Program-made: the position numbers and the translations under genes
Part shown: in pieces, positions 6,101-7,709 of the stretch
Position numbering within the stretch: position 1 is the stretch's first letter
How the letters are laid out: each line of letters opens with the position of its first letter
Notes under the pieces: generated by a model
What the model saw: the letters and a program-made list of their open reading frames with translations, nothing else
What the model was told of the DNA's origin: nothing
Databases searched by the model: none
Assembly: GCA_008501835.1 (NCBI GenBank)
Contig: QQUB01000631.1
Coordinates: forward strand, 1-7,709
DNA: 7,709 nt
Source of the DNA: Bacteroidota bacterium
Lineage (GTDB): Bacteria; Bacteroidota; Bacteroidia; Chitinophagales; Saprospiraceae
Reading direction: 5' to 3'

Positions 6101-7709
6101 TACACTAACCATTGAAGATGGAAACTGGTGTATTTATACAGAAGTTGTGGTTGTCGGAGAATCTAACCTGGATGTATCAGCCACAGTGGTTAACGGCATT
6201 TGCGGAGATTTAGGAAGTATTTTACTGGATATTGATTACGGTACCGCCCCATACAACATAAGTTGGAATGGTCCGGTTAATGGCAGTACAACCACGGCTA
6301 ACGACAATTACACTATTGATAATCTGCCTTCTGGCACTTACCAGGTCCTTGTAGAAGATGCTAATTGGTGCTCTGATTACGTGGTAGTCCAGGTAAACAA
6401 CTCGGGAGAAGAACTCACCTTAAATGCCATCTCCATCGATGGCGTATGTAATCAATTGGGGGGTATTTGGCTCGATATCCTTGGAGGATCATCTCCTTAT
6501 CATGTCAGTTGGACGGGACCTGTTTCAGGAAGCACAACGATTAACAATAACGGCATGGCTATAAATGACCTGCCAGGAGGAACCTACTGGGTTCACGTTA
6601 CCGATGCCAATGGTTGTACCGGTACTATGGAGGTGACCGTTATCCAGGATAATCAGCTGCAATTAGCGCTTTCGAGCACCAATGCCGACTGTGGTTATCT
6701 CGGAAGTATTTTTGTCTATCTTTCCAATGGAACAGGACCGTACTCAATCATGTGGAGCGGCCCTGCTTCAGGAACAGTTACCACAGATCAATCCACCTAT
6801 GAAATTCCCGATCTGCCACCGGGAGAGTACTCGATATGGGTGACCGATGCCAATGGTTGTTCTGTAGATAATTACATTTCGATTCTTGCAACTGAAGACC
6901 TGGATATTACTGCAATTGCTATCGACGGAGAGTGTGGTGAAGATGGCAGTATTCATGTGGGAATCAATGGAGGAACTCCAACTTTCACCGTTAGTTGGTC
7001 AGGGCCGGTTTCCGGTTCTGTTACTACCAATAACAGTTTCTATACTATTACCAACCTGCCTTCCGGAACGTATTACATTACCGTAGTGGACGAAAATGGA
7101 TGTTTTGACAACCAGATTGTTACACTCAATAACGGCGAAGGAGGCATTGACATTAATACCACTTTGGTTGTCAATGATTGTGGACAATACAACTGGGTAT
7201 GGATCGACATCATTGGCGGATGGCCAACGTACACCATTACATGGACAGGACCAGAGAATGGTTCGGGAACTACCGAAACCAATGGCTTTGAAATTATAGA
7301 CCTGCCGCCGGGAGTTTATACCATAACCATTACAGATATTCACGGTTGTACAACATACGAAGTCGTTACTATTTATGATGCTCCCGTTGAGCTATTGACC
7401 CTAACGGGCATCGACGGTGAGTGTGGTGAACTCGGAACAATTATCGCCAATGTTATCGACGGCATTCCTGATTACCAAATTACCTGGACCGGACCGGTTT
7501 CCGGTTCAATCACAACAACCTCTTCAACCCATACCATTAACAACCTGCCTTCCGGAACTTACACGTTCACTCTATTGGATGGCAATTGGTGTACAGATGT
7601 AGAAACCGTTACAATTAATAATGGTGCAGATGACCTGGACATCAACACAACTCTTGTGGCTAACGACTGCGGTCAATACAATTGGGTGTGGATCGACATT
7701 ATTGGCGGG
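3192..7709 (+). CDS. Giant secreted multidomain protein: dockerin-like, cohesin-like, Kazal x4, PPC x2, SprB repeats (3' end missing)
   Basis: A single frame runs from ATG 3192 to the last base (1506 codons, no stop), so the C-terminus is outside the window. An in-frame TAA at 3177-3179 lies just upstream and the ATG opens a clear signal peptide (1-24, ending SVSG before Gln25). Domains in order: split dockerin-like calcium module, 28-110, with loops D31/D33/N35/Q37/D42 and D88/N90/D92/Y94/D99; cohesin-like beta domain, about 131-277, containing FFGISFKINYDPNLVE and IGSIAFTLVDD; four Kazal-type units, 286-483; two PPC-like domains, about 489-616 and 617-742, each ending in GTYYxVVDG...GDYxxxV; and SprB-like repeats from 746 to the end. 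SprB repeats are known from the Flavobacterium gliding adhesin, a T9SS cargo. I infer a surface adhesin or matrix protein exported through T9SS; the sorting domain needed to prove this is not in view. The function of this architecture is not known to me. Confidence 0.93.
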   Translation, partial: MNKSFTLITIIILLFGMNPTSVSGQMIWPGDIDNNGQVTGIDLLYLGTKFWTSGPERPNASNNWVEQPMGTPWNTTLPGISMNTAYADANGDGYISDDDITDGILNNYGQIHGQISEVVFPQTGQEGIHPPLEIASQISQASPGSQLQLDLNLGSEAFPVQQFFGISFKINYDPNLVEGGITFDKSPDAWIDPQGGGLTRQIVKNDSGNGIVEITIARVIPYNLNGFGNIGSIAFTLVDDSDLALPASLNLTFTDIMLVDLAMNQYSLFPQGASINVTGSSNNFNCPDVIAPVCGANGVTYINSCYAEAAGITEYSDGVCFGDCINPDLINPDADCGDEYDPVCGCNGITYINSCVAEAAGVTNYTSGSCSSSCFDPNYIVTSDGTTVDEITGVISLECSEEYDPVCGCNGVTYLNACLAEASGITFYTQGVCDDVCIDAENMDPDAICVTEYDPVCGCNNVTYSNSCYAEAAGVLNYTYGVCGSSSSWCNEAVPIQCGDFLAYETTVGMGNQIQYYPGCSNSSFQGPEKVYMLTKTTAGDLQIGLEIMTPGLDLDLFLLADNCSQLTCLESSTTSNSYTNNEGILLENAPLGTYYIVVDGQYASSEGDYRIEVNCGYLYCGDAQPLECGVPFQGNNIYGNDDVSLYGCDGNVMNVENNGPEMVHYFTTIEAGQVTIDMTGLTANLELFLLRSCDRGDCIDYSQNSGTNDESITAWLEAGTYYVVVDGYNGGVGDYTLNVDCSSSCDFEFTEVSSTPTGCGQNNGSIHIVSSGGTPGFIIHYSGPVSGSFYTYSNDCTIYNLPAGDYTITKTDALGCSVSESVTVTSSGNLDLYLETSNVVCMDMGSVGVWITNGVAPFNILVLGPENANLTSYTSTFDVENLPAGNYTIYVTDANGCSVSQTFDIGVDSGNFYFEATSHPGSCGGLGYIHIETFDGIPSYTILLSGPVSGITTTNYSSFNIINLPAGTYTLTIEDGNWCIYTEVVVVGESNLDVSATVVNGICGDLGSILLDIDYGTAPYNISWNGPVNGSTTTANDNYTIDNLPSGTYQVLVEDANWCSDYVVVQVNNSGEELTLNAISIDGVCNQLGGIWLDILGGSSPYHVSWTGPVSGSTTINNNGMAINDLPGGTYWVHVTDANGCTGTMEVTVIQDNQLQLALSSTNADCGYLGSIFVYLSNGTGPYSIMWSGPASGTVTTDQSTYEIPDLPPGEYSIWVTDANGCSVDNYISILATEDLDITAIAIDGECGEDGSIHVGINGGTPTFTVSWSGPVSGSVTTNNSFYTITNLPSGTYYITVVDENGCFDNQIVTLNNGEGGIDINTTLVVNDCGQYNWVWIDIIGGWPTYTITWTGPENGSGTTETNGFEIIDLPPGVYTITITDIHGCTTYEVVTIYDAPVELLTLTGIDGECGELGTIIANVIDGIPDYQITWTGPVSGSITTTSSTHTINNLPSGTYTFTLLDGNWCTDVETVTINNGADDLDINTTLVANDCGQYNWVWIDIIGG
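3273..4022 (+). other. Region encoding the dockerin-like and cohesin-like modules
   Basis: Residues 28-110 hold two EF-hand-like calcium loops: PGDIDNNGQVTGIDLLYLG and YADANGDGYISDDDI. They are separated by a Trp/Pro/Asn-rich insert (GPERPNASNNWVEQPMG and onwards). The placement of Asp/Asn at loop positions 1, 3, 5 and 12 is that of dockerin type I repeats. Residues 131-277 resemble the cohesin fold: a 'PGSQLQLDLNLG' opening strand, a 'GISFKINYDPNLV' strand pair, a 'GSIAFTLVDD' strand, then a closing strand 'GASINVTG'. In cellulosomes dockerin binds cohesin; here both occur in one chain. The cohesin assignment is by pattern only and is less certain than the calcium loops. Confidence 0.65.
4047..4640 (+). 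repeat. Four Kazal-type protease-inhibitor-like repeats
   Basis: Four units each span exactly 35 residues from the second to the last Kazal cysteine: C286-C320, C336-C370, C399-C433 and C449-C483. All keep C-x7-C-G-x-N-x-x-T-Y-x-N-x-C-x14-C, with the AEA(A/S)G segment after the fourth Cys. Linkers are 15, 28 and 15 residues. Units 2-4 each carry an extra upstream Cys (C324, C374, C437) and a Cys two residues after the third (C346, C409, C459); unit 1 lacks both. By alignment with ovomucoid-type Kazal domains the P1 residues would be D288, D338, E401 and T451. Kazal domains inhibit serine proteases, but inhibition here is not shown by the sequence. Confidence 0.88.
4656..5417 (+). repeat. Two tandem PPC-like beta domains
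   Basis: Residues 489-616 and 617-742 are two related modules. Each begins with C-x6-C (CNEAVPIQC, CGDAQPLEC), runs through a beta-rich core with a 'LDLDLFLL' or 'ANLELFLL' strand and a Cys-x-x-x-x-C pair (CSQLTC, CDRGDC), and ends in GTYYIVVDG...EGDYRIEVNC or GTYYVVVDG...VGDYTLNVDC. The ending is typical of bacterial pre-peptidase C-terminal (PPC) domains, found in secreted proteins and proteases. Here they probably act as spacers or ligand-binding sandwiches. Similarity is moderate, so they look like an old duplication. Confidence 0.72.
5427..7709 (+). repeat. SprB-type repeat array, nine complete units and one cut by the window end
   Basis: Ten units are recognised by an aligned cysteine at residues 760, 842, 924, 1004, 1086, 1167, 1248, 1330, 1411 and 1493, a period of 80-82 residues (about 244 nt). 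Each full unit reads roughly C-(G)-x-x-GSI-x-V-x-x-GGxxPYxIxWSGPxSGSxTT...YxIxNLPxGTYxIxVxDANGC. This matches the SprB repeat (an Ig-like beta module of Bacteroidota adhesins). The second cysteine of each unit is preceded by G or W (DANGC, DGNWC, DANWC). Units are diverged at the DNA level apart from short patches such as tccggaccggtttcagga at 5538-5555 and 6027-6044. The array continues past the window. Confidence 0.9.

Noticed and set aside
4465..7602. Many short open frames on both strands, 60-115 codons
   Set aside because: All lie inside the uninterrupted 1506-codon frame starting at 3192, and their periodic occurrence follows the repeat structure of that gene. They are shadows.
5427..7709. 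Regular repeats with a period of about 244 bases, considered as CRISPR or a satellite array
   Set aside because: The repeats are in frame, diverged at the DNA level, have no constant repeat with variable spacers, and encode SprB-type protein modules.

Overview
The window looks like a chromosomal stretch of a Bacteroidota member, most likely a marine or activated-sludge Saprospiria-type gliding bacterium. The reasons are TAnnTTTG-type promoter elements, no clear Shine-Dalgarno sequences, Gln or Ala-Gln-Glu next to signal-peptide ends, a CarboxypepD_reg-like secreted protein, and a giant multidomain surface protein with SprB-type repeats of the sort exported by the type IX secretion system (T9SS). 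This placement comes from family content only; no rRNA or marker gene is present.

Layout, all on the + strand. (1) Bases 1-273 are the 3' end of a MobA-like nucleotidyltransferase gene. (2) Bases 274-758 are non-coding, with an AT-rich hairpin, a good Bacteroidota promoter and a 10-bp inverted repeat. (3) Bases 759-1907 encode a secreted MltD-like lytic transglycosylase with a LysM domain. (4) A strong intrinsic terminator (1940-1984) is followed immediately by the promoter of the next gene. (5) Bases 2109-2753 encode a small secreted CarboxypepD_reg-like protein, closed by a near-perfect palindromic terminator (2774-2810). (6) Bases 2811-3191 are non-coding and hold a possible promoter and a stable hairpin close to the predicted 5' end of the next transcript. 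(7) From 3192 to the last base there is one uninterrupted reading frame of 1506 codons, open at its 3' end.

The giant protein is the main content. Its order is: signal peptide; dockerin-like calcium module split by an insert; cohesin-like beta domain; four Kazal-type repeats; two PPC-like beta domains; then nine complete and one cut SprB-like repeats of about 81 residues. Its last 810 visible residues contain no arginine and a single lysine. The Kazal units show a coordinated cysteine rearrangement. The SprB array carries a two-repeat (489-nt) higher-order pattern. The C-terminal sorting domain expected for a T9SS cargo lies beyond the window.

The genes do not form an obvious pathway. The terminators suggest separate transcription units: one cofactor-metabolism gene, one peptidoglycan-remodelling enzyme, one small envelope protein and one cell-surface or secreted adhesin-like protein.
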